64,000 nt of DNA, taken from assembly GCF_040448675.1 (NCBI RefSeq), contig NZ_CP159289.1, positions 372,001 to 436,000 on the forward strand, given 5' to 3'. The notes under the pieces are model-generated. The model was not told the DNA's origin and did not search any database. It saw only the letters and a program-made list of their open reading frames with translations. This DNA comes from Dyadobacter sp. 676 (lineage in GTDB: Bacteria; Bacteroidota; Bacteroidia; Cytophagales; Spirosomataceae). Position 1 is the first letter of the stretch, and every line of letters starts with the position of its first letter. Made by a program: the position numbers and the translations under genes. Below are positions 1-11,815 of this stretch, piece by piece.

Positions 1-2692
1 GGTCCCTGATCGCCGCGAACGTCGGCTGGCGTACATCGGTGCTGCCTACGATGCCGTTCGCATAGGTGTAATTCAGTTTGTCGAACCCAAAAACCCCTTG
101 CAGGAAAACGTTCAGGGACAAGCCTTTGTAAGTAAATGTATTATTCCATCCCAAAGTGGTTTTAGGCATTCCGTTGCCGATGACCTGATAATCCTTGGCA
201 TCCACCACCTTGTCGTTATTCAGGTCCTGATAGCGGGCGTCGCCGGGTTTCTGATTGTAAACCGCCGCCTGATCGGCTTCGTTGGCTTTCCAGGTTCCGA
301 GGTAGTTAAGTCCCCAGAAAGCCGCCATTTGCTGGCCGGGAATAAGCACGAATTCCGTGGCGGCAAAAATAGTGTCACTCGCGGAAGCCAGTTTCACCAC
401 CCTGTTTTTGATAAAAGTGGCATTCATATTGCTGTTCCAGCGGAATTCCCCGGCTTGCAGGATGTCGGCGTCCACCGAAAACTCCCAGCCCTTATTTTGT
501 ACCTCGCCGATATTTTTGAGGATAGTGTTTCCACCGATATAGGCAGGCAGCGGCTGGCTCAGCAGTAAGTCGCGGGTATTTTTCACAAAATAGTCGGCGG
601 AAAACGACACCCGTCCATGCAGGATCTCCGCATCCAGGCCGACGTTTACCTGCCCGGTTGTTTCCCATTTCAAATCGGGATTACCGGGGTTACCGAGCAC
701 GATACCATTGGTAATGCCATTGGTAAAATACCCCGAAGTGAAAGCCACGGCGGCGTCATCGACATTGGTAATGTAACTTGAAAGCGTTCCGTATGGATTA
801 ATGGCCTGATTTCCCGTCAATCCCCAGCTGCCGCGGAGTTTCAGGCTCCCGAATACATGCTGGCTTTTCATAAATGCTTCTTCGGAAACCTTCCAGCCCA
901 CAGCCACCGACGGGAATACGCTCCACTTATTGTTACCCTGGAATTTCGAGGAACCATCGCGCCGGACCGTCGCCGAGAGCAGATAGCGGTCGTTGAAGCC
1001 GTAATTGATCCGCCCGAGGTACGACATCAGGCTCCATTTGGAATATCCCGAACCAATGAGGTTAGAAGCGGCCAATGCCAGGTTGTTGTATGACTGCGCC
1101 GGGTAGGTCAGATTGGTCGCATTGGCGTAGAACGATTCGCCGATCTGTTTCTGGGTTTCAAAAACGCCGATAATGTCGAAGCTGTGCTTACCGAATATTT
1201 TCTTGTAATTCAGGGAATTGGTGTTCTGCAAAGTGATCTGCTCGCCCGAGCTGCGGCCTGCGCGGGGCAAATAGGAGGAAATGAGCGGCCCGGCATAAGT
1301 CTTATCCTGTTGGTTGATATAATTTACACCATACTGGACGTCCAGCGCAAGCCCCGGAATGAACTCATAGCGCAGTCCGCCGATCAGGTTTACGATGCTG
1401 CGGTTGGTGCGGTTGTCGGCGTCGGTGGTCAGCGCGACGGGGTTTTCGAAGATCGAGCCAGTCGGGTCGCGGTAGGTGTAGTTTCCGTTGGCGTCGTACA
1501 CGGGCGTGGTAGGCGCCCATGCGAAAGCCTGCCCGAGTGCGCTCCCGCGTGCGCCCGTGCCGCCCGTATTATGGTTTTCGCGCCGCGTGCCTGTAAAATT
1601 CAGCCGTACCGAAAACTTGTCGGAAACCTGCGAGCTGATGTTCGAGCGGACCGAATAGCGCCGGAAATCGGAGTTATTCACGATCCCGTTCTGTTTTAGA
1701 TAGTTTGCCGAAATCAGGTAAGTGGTTTTGTCGCTACCTCCCGAAATGCCGAGCTGGTATTCCTGCCCGCCCGCTTTACGTAGGATTTCGTCCTGCCAGT
1801 CGGTACCTCCGTTCTGCCGGAACTGGTCGATCTGGGCCGGCGTGAACACCGGATTGGAATTGGTAGCCGCGGCCCGGGCATTCACCGTCTCGGCATACTC
1901 CGCCGCACCGAGCAGGTCCATCCGCTTCAAAACCGACGAGGATGAAAACCGAGCCACGAAATTGACCTGCATCGCACCTTTCTTACCGGTTTTAGTGGTA
2001 ATGATAATCACGCCGTTCGATCCCCGGCTTCCGTAAATGGCCGTCGCCGACGCGTCTTTCAACACTTCCAGCGAGGCGATGTCGTCGGGGTTAATGTTGT
2101 TAAAATCCGCCCCTACGAAGCCATCGACTACATACAGCGGGCTGTTATCGCCGTTGATGGAATTTGCGCCCCTGATCCGTATACGCACATCGCCGCCCGG
2201 CGAACCCGATGCATTGGTGACCTGCACGCCTGCCGCCCGGCCTTGCAACACCTGGTCGAGGCGATTGACAGGCTGCTCCCTGAACTGATCGGCGGAAATA
2301 GAGCTCAAAGAGCCCGTGACGTCGCTTTTGCGCTGTGTACCGTAACCGACCACGACCACTTCGTTCAGAATTTTGGTGTCCGCCGCCAGCTTTACAGTGA
2401 TTTCCGACTCATTGCCTACCGTGACTTCCTTCGAAACATACCCGATGAAGGAAAAAATGAGTGTGTTACTGCCATCGGGCAGATGGATGCTGAAACGCCC
2501 GTCGGCATCGGTGCTGGTGCCTGTGGAAGTCCCCTTCACGATCACATTAACGCCTACGAGCGGATCATTCTTCTCGGACGTAACCCGTCCGCGAACGGAG
2601 GCGGCCCATGCACCGGCTGTCAGCCAGAGAAACAGCGCGGTGAGCGACAGGCAAAGCCGCAGCGCGCCCGTCAGTTTGTAGTTTTTCTTCAT
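1..2692 (-). CDS. SusC/RagA-type TonB-dependent outer-membrane receptor, C-terminus cut by the window edge
   Basis: Reading on the minus strand from ATG at 2692 there is one open frame to base 2 (about 897 residues), so the gene runs off the left edge. It has a signal peptide ending in a GAWA-like site, a carboxypeptidase-regulatory-like domain (about residues 28-110), a TonB-box-like stretch EVVVVGYGTQ and a plug with the SusC signature (VYGSRG-type motif seen as AIYGSRGSNGVIIITTK). SusC proteins form the outer-membrane barrel that imports oligosaccharides with a SusD lid; the SusD partner should lie just outside the window. The divergent LacI-type gene at 3022 is the likely regulator. The substrate cannot be read from the sequence. 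Confidence 0.93.
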   Translation of the reverse strand, partial: MKKNYKLTGALRLCLSLTALFLWLTAGAWAASVRGRVTSEKNDPLVGVNVIVKGTSTGTSTDADGRFSIHLPDGSNTLIFSFIGYVSKEVTVGNESEITVKLAADTKILNEVVVVGYGTQRKSDVTGSLSSISADQFREQPVNRLDQVLQGRAAGVQVTNASGSPGGDVRIRIRGANSINGDNSPLYVVDGFVGADFNNINPDDIASLEVLKDASATAIYGSRGSNGVIIITTKTGKKGAMQVNFVARFSSSSVLKRMDLLGAAEYAETVNARAAATNSNPVFTPAQIDQFRQNGGTDWQDEILRKAGGQEYQLGISGGSDKTTYLISANYLKQNGIVNNSDFRRYSVRSNISSQVSDKFSVRLNFTGTRRENHNTGGTGARGSALGQAFAWAPTTPVYDANGNYTYRDPTGSIFENPVALTTDADNRTNRSIVNLIGGLRYEFIPGLALDVQYGVNYINQQDKTYAGPLISSYLPRAGRSSGEQITLQNTNSLNYKKIFGKHSFDIIGVFETQKQIGESFYANATNLTYPAQSYNNLALAASNLIGSGYSKWSLMSYLGRINYGFNDRYLLSATVRRDGSSKFQGNNKWSVFPSVAVGWKVSEEAFMKSQHVFGSLKLRGSWGLTGNQAINPYGTLSSYITNVDDAAVAFTSGYFTNGITNGIVLGNPGNPDLKWETTGQVNVGLDAEILHGRVSFSADYFVKNTRDLLLSQPLPAYIGGNTILKNIGEVQNKGWEFSVDADILQAGEFRWNSNMNATFIKNRVVKLASASDTIFAATEFVLIPGQQMAAFWGLNYLGTWKANEADQAAVYNQKPGDARYQDLNNDKVVDAKDYQVIGNGMPKTTLGWNNTFTYKGLSLNVFLQGVFGFDKLNYTYANGIVGSTDVRQPTFAAIRD

Positions 2693-2884
2693 AGCATGAA
2701 ACGGAAATGGACTTTCGCGGATACGGAAGCCCGGGTTAGGAACAGACTGCAAATAGGTTCAGGTTTAGGAATAGTTGTATTTTACCATGATTTACAATAT
2801 CTTAATTGTGTCAGTAAAACACTATCTATCAGTAAGGAAGAAATTTCTTCAAGTGCTTGCAAACAAAAGGCTTAAAAAATTTCC

Positions 2885-2908
2885 GCAAACCTTTCCGCAA
2901 ACCTTTGC
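2885..2908. promoter_or_regulatory. Putative LacI-family operator with tandem 12-bp repeat
   Basis: The 329-base gap between the divergent susC (2692) and lacI-type (3022) genes contains two tandem copies of a 12-bp unit, GCAAACCTTTCC at 2885-2896 and GCAAACCTTTGC at 2897-2908. The second is a dyad, GCAAA-CC-TTTGC, of the size and symmetry bound by LacI-family dimers. A further TTGCAAAC lies at about 2857. I found no exact TAnnTTTG promoter in the gap; the rest is AT-rich and shows no gene. Binding by the neighbouring regulator is inference. Confidence 0.45.
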
Positions 2909-3021
2909 AGAAAATACGGATCGAAATAGCCGCCGTAATCTTTTGGTTCAGAAGGATTTCTTCTGCTTTTTTAGGGAAGAATGCAAGTTAGATTTTTTCA
3001 AGTCGGCCGCGCGATAAAACT

Positions 3022-5290
<2,269 letters not shown>

Positions 5291-5293
<3 letters not shown>

Positions 5294-5378
5294 GTGAATG
5301 GGTGAACATTCATACTGTCGTTGCTGTGGCTGTCACCCAAAATATTCACTCATTCACTCATTCAATCATTCAATCATT
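5291..5378. repeat. Octamer inverted-repeat element, copy 1
   Basis: Between the esterase and the GMC gene. The left arm is short (TGAGTGAATG from 5291, containing the esterase stop codon) and the right arm (5344-5378) is a run of ATTCACTC and ATTCAATC units. An inner dyad GGGTGA (5300-5305) / TCACCC (5333-5338) lies between the arms. Same family as the elements at 7112, 9832, 14770 and 22649. Confidence 0.8.
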
Positions 5379-5389
5379 AAATCCCCATC

Positions 5390-7103
5390 ATGACCTATTT
5401 CAATATCGACGCGGTAAAGGCACATACTTTCGACGCTATCGTCGTAGGTACGGGCATTAGTGGTGGCTGGGCGGCCAAGGAATTGACGGAAAAGGGATTG
5501 AAAACCCTCGTCCTCGAACGCGGGCGCGACGTGAAGCATATTGTCGACTACCCTACCACGAATATGATGCCCTGGGAATTCGAGCACCGCGGGCTGCCGC
5601 CGCTCGCCGTTCGGGAGGCAAGCCCTATGGCAAGCAAGCATTATATTTTCCGGGAGGATGCGATGCACTTCGTGGTGAAGGACTACGAACACCCGTATGT
5701 GCAGGACCAGCCGTTTAGCTGGATGCGCGGTTATCAGGTAGGCGGCCGGTCGCTGCTGTGGGCACGGCAAACACAGCGCTGGTCGGATTACGATTTTGAG
5801 GGGCCGGCACGCGACGGTTTCGCAACCGACTGGCCGATCCGTTACAAGGATATTGCCCCGTGGTACAGCTATGTGGAGAAATTCGCGGGTATTTCGGGCA
5901 ATAAGGACGGCCTGCCGCAACTTCCCGACGGCGAGTTCCTGCCACCACATGAAATGAGTTGTGTCGAAAAGCATTTCAGCGATCAGACGGCCAAGAATTA
6001 CAAAGGCACGCGCCCTGTGATCATTGGCCGTGCCGCGCATATTACCGATCCACAGCCCATTCACACGCAACAGGGGCGCGCTAAATGCCAGCATCGCAAT
6101 ATGTGCCAGCGTGGATGTCCGTTCGGAGGGTATTTCAGTACCAATGCAGCGACCTTGCCCTGGGCCGAAAAGACGGGGAACCTGACGTTAAGGCCGCATT
6201 CGGTAGTACATTCGGTAATTTACGACGAAGAGAAAAAAAGGGCGACGGGCGTTCGTGTCGTAGACGCGCAGACGAAAGAAATGACAGAGTTTTACGCCAG
6301 AATCATATTCATCAATGCCTCGGCGATTAACTCCAACCTTATTTTGCTCAATTCCAGGTCCGGCCGCTTCCCGAATGGCCTGGGTAACGACAGCGGTATG
6401 CTGGGCAAATTCATCGGCTTTCACAACTACCGCGGCCGCGTGACCGCCGATTTTGACGGCTACCACGACCGCACTACCGACGGCCGGCGGCCAAACGGGG
6501 CCTATATTCCGCGTTTCCGCAACGTATTCAAGCAGGAAACCGATTTCCTTCGGGGATACGCCACATCTTTTACCGCCTCCAAAGCCGGTAACCCGAACAC
6601 AGGCCTCGGCGAGTCGCTGAAAGAGAGCCTTTTAGGTCCCGATACCAGCGGCTGGTCGCTTGGCGCACAAATGATGGGCGAAGTACTTACCAAAGAAACC
6701 AATTATGTGACCCTGCACGATAGCCTTAAAGACGAATGGGGCATTCCGCAGCTGCGCATGAACGTGTCGTTCGACGACAATGATATGAAGATGGTGAAGG
6801 ACTTTTACACCGAACTCAGCGAAATGCTGGACAAAGCCGGTTTCAAAAACATCAAAACCTCCGACACCCACCGCAATCCCGGCAGCGAAAATCATGAAAT
6901 GGGGGGGCGTCCGGATGGGCAAGGACCCGAAAACCTCGCTGCTCAACAAATGGAACCAGATGCACCACGTACCTAATGTGTTCGTCACGGACGGCGCCTG
7001 CATGACTTCCACCGCAACACAAAACCCGTCGCTAACCTACATGGCACTAACCGCCCGCGCGACGGACTATGCCGTGGCGGAAATGCGGAAAGGGAGCATA
7101 TGA
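5390..7103 (+). pseudogene. GMC-family oxidoreductase, frameshifted at a poly-G run near the C-terminus
   Basis: The product is a flavoprotein of the glucose-methanol-choline family that should oxidise a sugar or polyol. The N-terminus has the FAD-binding GxGxxG (VVGTGISGG) and a conserved LVLERG strand. The first frame stops at 6976, but the GMC C-terminal domain continues in another frame to 7103 (NVFVTDGACM, then NPSLTYMAL). The frames join at seven Gs at 6901-6907; with six Gs the protein reads HEMGGVRMG and is a normal length of about 570 residues. The shift destroys the catalytic His/Asn region if real. No Tat signal is evident and no gluconate-dehydrogenase small subunit lies next to it. 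One extra G is the same error type seen in four other genes here. Confidence 0.9.
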
Positions 7104-7111
7104 TTTAATTT

Positions 7112-7182
7112 TGAATGATTGAATGAGTGAATGAGTGAATGGAGCATTATTCGGTCATTCACGCATTCACTCATTCAACATT
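7112..7182. repeat. Octamer inverted-repeat element, copy 2 (longest near-perfect hairpin)
   Basis: Sits between the convergent GMC and TonB-receptor genes. The left arm is TGAATGAT followed by TGAATGAG units (7112-7141). Bases 7120-7141 pair with 7156-7177 at 21 of 22 positions, leaving a 14-base loop. The stop codon of the minus-strand receptor gene (7171-7173) lies inside the right arm. It could act as a bidirectional terminator, though it has no T-run. Confidence 0.88.
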
Positions 7183-9717
7183 AAACGCCAACATCAAATA
7201 ATACATCCCGCCGACGGACGGGCCGCCCAGGAACGAGACGTAGTACTTGTTGAGCAGATTGCTCGCTCCTGCTTTGATCCGGCTTTTGAGCGCCGGTATG
7301 CGGCAGGCAACCTGGGCGTCGAAGCTGCTGTATGACGGTACGTTGCCGGTAACGAGGAATGTTTGCGAAAAGTAGTCCGATTGCCATTTGTATGAAATGG
7401 TGGCGTCGAGATGGCCGAGCAGGTTGGTGCGGGAAACTGAGCAGTTCCACATCCATTCGGGCGTGTTGAACCCGTCTTCGAGCCCGTCCCGGTTTTCGGT
7501 GTTTTTCAACCGGGCGAATGTGGCATTGGCCCCGAATATCCACTTTTTCTCCCATTGACAATTCAAACCCGCGCTGAAACCGTAGTTGTTGATCACCGAA
7601 CGCGAGTTGGTGTACATCCGGTACTGGGCCTGCCTGGCTTTGTCATAAAGGTCGCTGGGAATAGCCTCCGGGTCAGCCGATAGTGGCACATTCATATTCG
7701 CCTGCGCAATAAAATTGCTGTAACGGTTGAAATACAGATCCGCATTCACGAACAACGCACGACTGAAAAACAGGCCTTTGTAGCCCGCCTCCCACGTGCG
7801 CGTGTATTCGGGCTTTACGTAGGTATAGGGGTTCTTTTTAAGCAACCCTTTGTTTTTTTCAATAGCGGTGTCCTGGCTAAGACCATTCTGATTAATATCG
7901 TTCAGGACCGCCTGCTGGAAACCGGCGATCGAATTGGCAAGCCATGCCTGCTCAAAGATACCCTGCGACATCACCGGCAGCCCTCCCACCCGCTTCACGC
8001 CTCCGCTGTTGACGTTGCTGAACGCTTCAAAAATACTCGGGAAGCGATAACCCGTCTGGAACGAAACGCGTATGTTATGGTCATGCACGGGACTGTAAAC
8101 GGCAGCTATCCGCGGAGTGAATGTGGTTTTGAAATAATCATTCTTATCTGCCCGCAACACGGTGCCGAGCCTGAGTTTTTTCTCAAAAAAGTCCTTATTA
8201 ACAGACACATAACCCCCTGTCCTGTCATAAGCAATATTCTTGCCGTCCTTTCCCGGTTCCGGATTGACGAAATAATTGCCGTCCGGCACGATCACGTACG
8301 TGCGATGGTCCGCGCCGACCAGGATGTCCAATTCATATTTGTCTTTCCAGGCTTTGAGGTATCTCTCCGTCAGACTCACCTGTACTTCGGCGTGCACAAA
8401 ATCCGCTTTCACGCGCAATGCGGCGCCGACGTCCCAGTTATTGATATCCTGTAATTTCCGTAATTGTTCATTGAGACGGTCTGTGCCAGGCAGGAAACGT
8501 CCGGCGTCGGCCGCTATACGCGCCTGACGCATTGCATCGGCCACATTCGCGCCGCCGGCGGTCGCGGAATTAAAGCCTCGCGCAAAATCGGCGTACCAGT
8601 CGTTATCCGATTTGTAGCTACGGTCAATGTTCTCGGCCATCGATCGCAGGTTGTACGAGCGGCCCGTATTTTCGGAATTGATGTACAATCTGGCCTGCAC
8701 CGACGCCGACTGGTATTGCACGCCGTGCTGTTGTACCAGGTAATTCCGGAGGCGGAAACGATTCGCACGCTGGTACACATTGTCCATTAGCCCAAAATGA
8801 TAGGTGTAAGTCAGCACTGCGCCGGGCGCGACTTTATAATACAGCCCCACATCGCCTTTGACATTCTGCAAACGATAATCCACGACTTCCGACTCCTGAT
8901 ACCCGGTGCGGCTGACGACATAGCGTTTGCCTCCAAGCGTTATGGTTTTGCGGTTGGAGCTTTCGTTGCCGTAGCTGTTCACGGGATCGCTCGCCGGATT
9001 GTCTGCGCCCAGCAAACCGGTGCTGCTGTTCGCGTTGGCGTTGAGTTCCGTTTGGTCGAAGGCAATCCAGTCGTAGCCTTTTGTGAATGCGCCGTTTACT
9101 TTGAATGCAAATTTCGGAGCGACGACTTTTGCGAACCGAAGCGTAGTTTCGGTAAACAACTTTACATTGCTGTGTTTGTCATTGACGTGATTGACGGCCG
9201 TTTTCTGCTGGATCGAGAAACCCTGGGAATTGAATGGATTTTTGGTAAAAAAATTGGCTAGTCCGTTCACGGTATTCATTCCATACAGGGCCGACGCCGT
9301 GCCCGGCAATATTTCGATACTCGCGATATCCAGGTCCGTGGGACCGAGAGAGTTACCTATCGCCCCGCCGATATGCGGCGATTGTACGTCCATTCCGTCG
9401 GTCAGTTGAGCGAAACGGACATTCGTTGTATTGGAAAACCCTCTCGCATTCAGCACTTTAAAACTCATCGAAGGTGTGATCATATGCACGCCCTGCACAT
9501 TTTCCAATGCATCGAAAAAAGACAATGCGGGTGATAACGCGGCCGCTTTCGCGCCCACCTTCTGCACGCTGACGGGCGACACGAGAATACGCTCCATCAC
9601 CCGCGAGGCCGTCACCACCACTTCATCGAGCGCATGCGCTTTGAGGGTATCGGGCTGGGTTTGAGCCTGACAAACGATTGAAAATGTAATAATCAGCGTA
9701 GTAAGCAGGTACTTCAT
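7171..9717 (-). CDS. TonB-dependent outer-membrane receptor (not SusC type)
   Basis: An 848-residue protein with a signal peptide (cut after about residue 18), a TonB-box-like segment LDEVVVTASR, a plug domain (about 35-150; LNARGFSNTTNVRF and IEILPGTASALYG) and a long beta-barrel ending in a hydrophobic C-terminus, FNVE. It lacks the N-terminal carboxypeptidase-like domain of the SusC receptors and has no SusD next to it, so it more likely imports a siderophore, vitamin B12-like cofactor or metal chelate; this is inference. Its terminal codons and stop overlap the octamer repeat. No TAnnTTTG promoter with a good -33 box was found upstream. Confidence 0.92.
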   Translation of the reverse strand: MKYLLTTLIITFSIVCQAQTQPDTLKAHALDEVVVTASRVMERILVSPVSVQKVGAKAAALSPALSFFDALENVQGVHMITPSMSFKVLNARGFSNTTNVRFAQLTDGMDVQSPHIGGAIGNSLGPTDLDIASIEILPGTASALYGMNTVNGLANFFTKNPFNSQGFSIQQKTAVNHVNDKHSNVKLFTETTLRFAKVVAPKFAFKVNGAFTKGYDWIAFDQTELNANANSSTGLLGADNPASDPVNSYGNESSNRKTITLGGKRYVVSRTGYQESEVVDYRLQNVKGDVGLYYKVAPGAVLTYTYHFGLMDNVYQRANRFRLRNYLVQQHGVQYQSASVQARLYINSENTGRSYNLRSMAENIDRSYKSDNDWYADFARGFNSATAGGANVADAMRQARIAADAGRFLPGTDRLNEQLRKLQDINNWDVGAALRVKADFVHAEVQVSLTERYLKAWKDKYELDILVGADHRTYVIVPDGNYFVNPEPGKDGKNIAYDRTGGYVSVNKDFFEKKLRLGTVLRADKNDYFKTTFTPRIAAVYSPVHDHNIRVSFQTGYRFPSIFEAFSNVNSGGVKRVGGLPVMSQGIFEQAWLANSIAGFQQAVLNDINQNGLSQDTAIEKNKGLLKKNPYTYVKPEYTRTWEAGYKGLFFSRALFVNADLYFNRYSNFIAQANMNVPLSADPEAIPSDLYDKARQAQYRMYTNSRSVINNYGFSAGLNCQWEKKWIFGANATFARLKNTENRDGLEDGFNTPEWMWNCSVSRTNLLGHLDATISYKWQSDYFSQTFLVTGNVPSYSSFDAQVACRIPALKSRIKAGASNLLNKYYVSFLGGPSVGGMYYLMLAFNVE

Positions 9718-9831
9718 GCAGTGCGATAGTGATCGTTATATCCGTATGGAAATATCGCAAAGTAAAAGAAAAACTGGGTCAGGCCCAATGTACCGATGCG
9801 CTCATTTTTTGTAAAGCCGGATTGGAGAGTA

Positions 9832-9947
9832 TGATTGAATGATTGATAGTTAATTGTAGTCATTGGTAGTCAGGAATAGTTATTATCGTTTAAAACAATA
9901 TCGGACAACTCTTGACAATACCTGACTATTCACTTCTTCAATCACTC
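9832..9947. repeat. Octamer inverted-repeat element, copy 3 (degenerate)
   Basis: In the 224-base gap between the TonB receptor and the KTSC gene. The left arm is TGATTGAATGATTGAT (9832-9847). The right arm is the sequence around 9929-9949 (ATTCACTTC, then CAATCACTCAA), which includes the KTSC stop codon (9942-9944). An inner dyad TAGTCAGG (9867-9874) / CCTGACTA (9921-9928) resembles CCTGACT in copy 5 and GTCAGG in copy 4. The remaining gap (9718-9831) shows no gene. Confidence 0.65.
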
Positions 9948-10139
9948 AACCTTCTCAAATTCAAAATTCCCCTTGATATGCTTGTTCAGAAACGTACCCT
10001 TGGAGCCCGAGGCTTTCATGGCCTGGAACACTTCCCAGGGGACGTTTTTGTAGTCGTATACCATCCCCGAGACATACACGATCCGCAATGTCTGCTTTTC
10101 TTCGTCATAGATCATCTTTGCAACGACCGAGGATGGCAT
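9942..10139 (-). CDS. KTSC domain protein
   Basis: A 65-residue soluble protein that matches the KTSC family along its whole length: a strand-rich start (KMIYDEEKQTLRIVYVSGMVYDYKNVP), then the helix and the closing SKGTFLNKHIKGNF. KTSC proteins are small domains of poorly defined role, sometimes linked to RNA or lysyl-tRNA synthetase fusions. The gene starts 8 bases after the stop of the SYLF gene and is probably co-transcribed with it. Its stop codon falls inside an octamer repeat element. Confidence 0.8.
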   Translation of the reverse strand: MPSSVVAKMIYDEEKQTLRIVYVSGMVYDYKNVPWEVFQAMKASGSKGTFLNKHIKGNFEFEKVE

Positions 10140-10147
10140 AACGGAAA

Positions 10148-10801
10148 TTAGTTAAACTCATCCAATGCCTTGCGGAGGTCGTCCACGGCCCTGGATGAGA
10201 TGTTGGATTCTGTAAAAATGGATTGAACCGTGGCCTTGCTGCCGTACAGCCCGGTATTGGCGCGCACGTCGACGTCGAGTATGGCTCCATTGACAGTCAC
10301 GCCTGCGAACAGCCCCTTGGCACGCGAATAGGAATATACCTCGGCTTCAAGTTTGTAATCGGTGGTGGCGGAGGCGCTTTTGCTGACCGGGCCCGCAGCC
10401 ACGGAAAGGTCGCCTCCAAGGGTGTAATCCCCTTTTTCGATATTCATCAGCGATTTTTCACTTTTGAAGAGCAACACCAGGTCCACGGCCTGCACGCCAA
10501 TCTGCGCCCCGACGCTCCCGCCGGTAATCGTCACGAAGACGGGGTCGCTCCATTTGCCGTCTTCTCTCTTTATCATCGCCAGGCCTCTGCCGTGCTTGCC
10601 GCCGACGATTAGTCCGCCGTTGATCATGCGGGGAATAATGATGATACCCCTGGAAGCCTGCACCAGTTGCGCCGGAATCTGGATTCCATTGAAGTCGCTG
10701 AGCACTGCGGTGGCCGCGTTTATTTTATCTTCTTCTTTATTCTGTGCCAAAGAAGGGACCGAAAATGCCAGTCCGAGTAAGAGGATGGCCTGTACTTTCA
10801 T
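10148..10801 (-). CDS. Secreted SYLF (Ysc84-like) lipid-binding domain protein
   Basis: Start taken at 10801 because it opens a signal peptide (MKVQAILLLGLAFSVPSLAQ); an in-frame ATG lies at 10882. The mature 197 residues match the SYLF domain: IPAQLVQASRGIIIIPRMI, GGKHGRGLAMIKRED, GGSVGAQIGVQAVDLVLL, then ADFSVAAGPVS-like and YSYSRAKGLFAGVTVNGA. SYLF domains bind phosphoinositides in eukaryotes; in bacteria they are exported proteins with a suspected membrane-lipid role. A KTSC gene follows after 8 bases. The gap to dps is shared and divergent. Confidence 0.88.
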   Translation of the reverse strand: MKVQAILLLGLAFSVPSLAQNKEEDKINAATAVLSDFNGIQIPAQLVQASRGIIIIPRMINGGLIVGGKHGRGLAMIKREDGKWSDPVFVTITGGSVGAQIGVQAVDLVLLFKSEKSLMNIEKGDYTLGGDLSVAAGPVSKSASATTDYKLEAEVYSYSRAKGLFAGVTVNGAILDVDVRANTGLYGSKATVQSIFTESNISSRAVDDLRKALDEFN

Positions 10802-11036
10802 TGTTTTTAACTTGTCGAGGAACATAGGATAATTGGGATTAACAGGTAAAAAAATTACTTCAATGATCGTGCCCGCCGGCACCGGGAAGCGGCATTCCCG
10901 CTATTACAACGTGTACCCGGACAGCTCTTCGGCACGATCCGCAACTTTTAACGCCGCATTCTTCCATTTCTGATTCTTTGGTATGATTTTGATGACGGTT
11001 TTACATGAAATAATGTCAACCCCCAACCGAATCATT

Positions 11037-11516
11037 ATGGATGCCAAAGCAATCAGTCTAAGCGAAACCGACGTAAAACCCGTTGTGGACCTGCTGAACG
11101 ACTACCTCGCAAACTATCACATTCATTACCAAAAACTGAGAGGCTGCCACTGGAACATCAAGGGTCAAAACTTTTTTACCCTGCACGCGAAATTCGAGGA
11201 ATTGTACACCAACGCGCAGGAAACGATCGACGAAATCGCCGAACGTGTACTTACCCTGGGCAAGCCGCCGCACAGCCGTTTCGCCGACTATATCAACGAA
11301 TCGGAAATCAAGGAGATCAACACGATCGGCATGAAAGACCTGGACATGGTGGATGCCATCCTCGACGACTTCGCCAAGCTGATCAATCTCGAACGGGGGC
11401 TACTGGAAGCTACCGAAGAGGCCGGCGACGACGGTACCAACGACATGGTGAACCGTTTTATGCAGTTCAAGGAAAAGAATACGTGGATGCTGCGGTCATT
11501 CGCGGGAAAAAAATGA
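11037..11516 (+). CDS. dps: Dps-family ferritin-like DNA-protection protein
   Basis: A 159-residue four-helix protein (from ATG 11037; alternatives at 11013 and 10983 add 8 or 18 residues that do not resemble the family). The ferroxidase signature is clear: NYHIHYQKLRGCHWNIKG with the His pair, then HAKFEELYTNAQETIDEIAER supplying the carboxylates at the dimer interface. Dps forms a dodecamer that oxidises and stores iron with peroxide and protects DNA in stress. It is monocistronic: a strong terminator follows at 11539. The gene is divergent from the SYLF gene. Confidence 0.92.
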   Translation: MDAKAISLSETDVKPVVDLLNDYLANYHIHYQKLRGCHWNIKGQNFFTLHAKFEELYTNAQETIDEIAERVLTLGKPPHSRFADYINESEIKEINTIGMKDLDMVDAILDDFAKLINLERGLLEATEEAGDDGTNDMVNRFMQFKEKNTWMLRSFAGKK

Positions 11517-11538
11517 ATGAAACCTATGCACACCTGCT

Positions 11539-11567
11539 GCCGCGTTTTGGAACAAAGCGCGGCTTTT
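11539..11567 (+). terminator. Rho-independent terminator of dps
   Basis: An 11-bp stem GCCGCGTTTTG / CAAAGCGCGGC (one G-T wobble) with a GAA loop, directly followed by TTTT. It lies 22 bases after the dps stop. The remaining gap to the P450 gene (11568-11815) holds no gene I can support. Confidence 0.85.
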
Positions 11568-11815
11568 CTGTGCCTTCAAATGGCGTTGCGGCGCCGCGGG
11601 GCTTCCTGCTTGTAGCGAATGTGGTGTCGAAGAACACGCAGGCTTCGCAGGTGCCGCCTGCCGTGAACACGCGGCGCCTGCGGAACCGTCAATTGTTTTG
11701 CAATCGGAATAGCTATAAACAGGGCCGCTCTCCGGCCAACACATTTTTTATACTGTTTTTCATTCCTATTTATTTTGGAATGGTTTAATTGCATCGATTC
11801 CGTTAACACTGTCGT

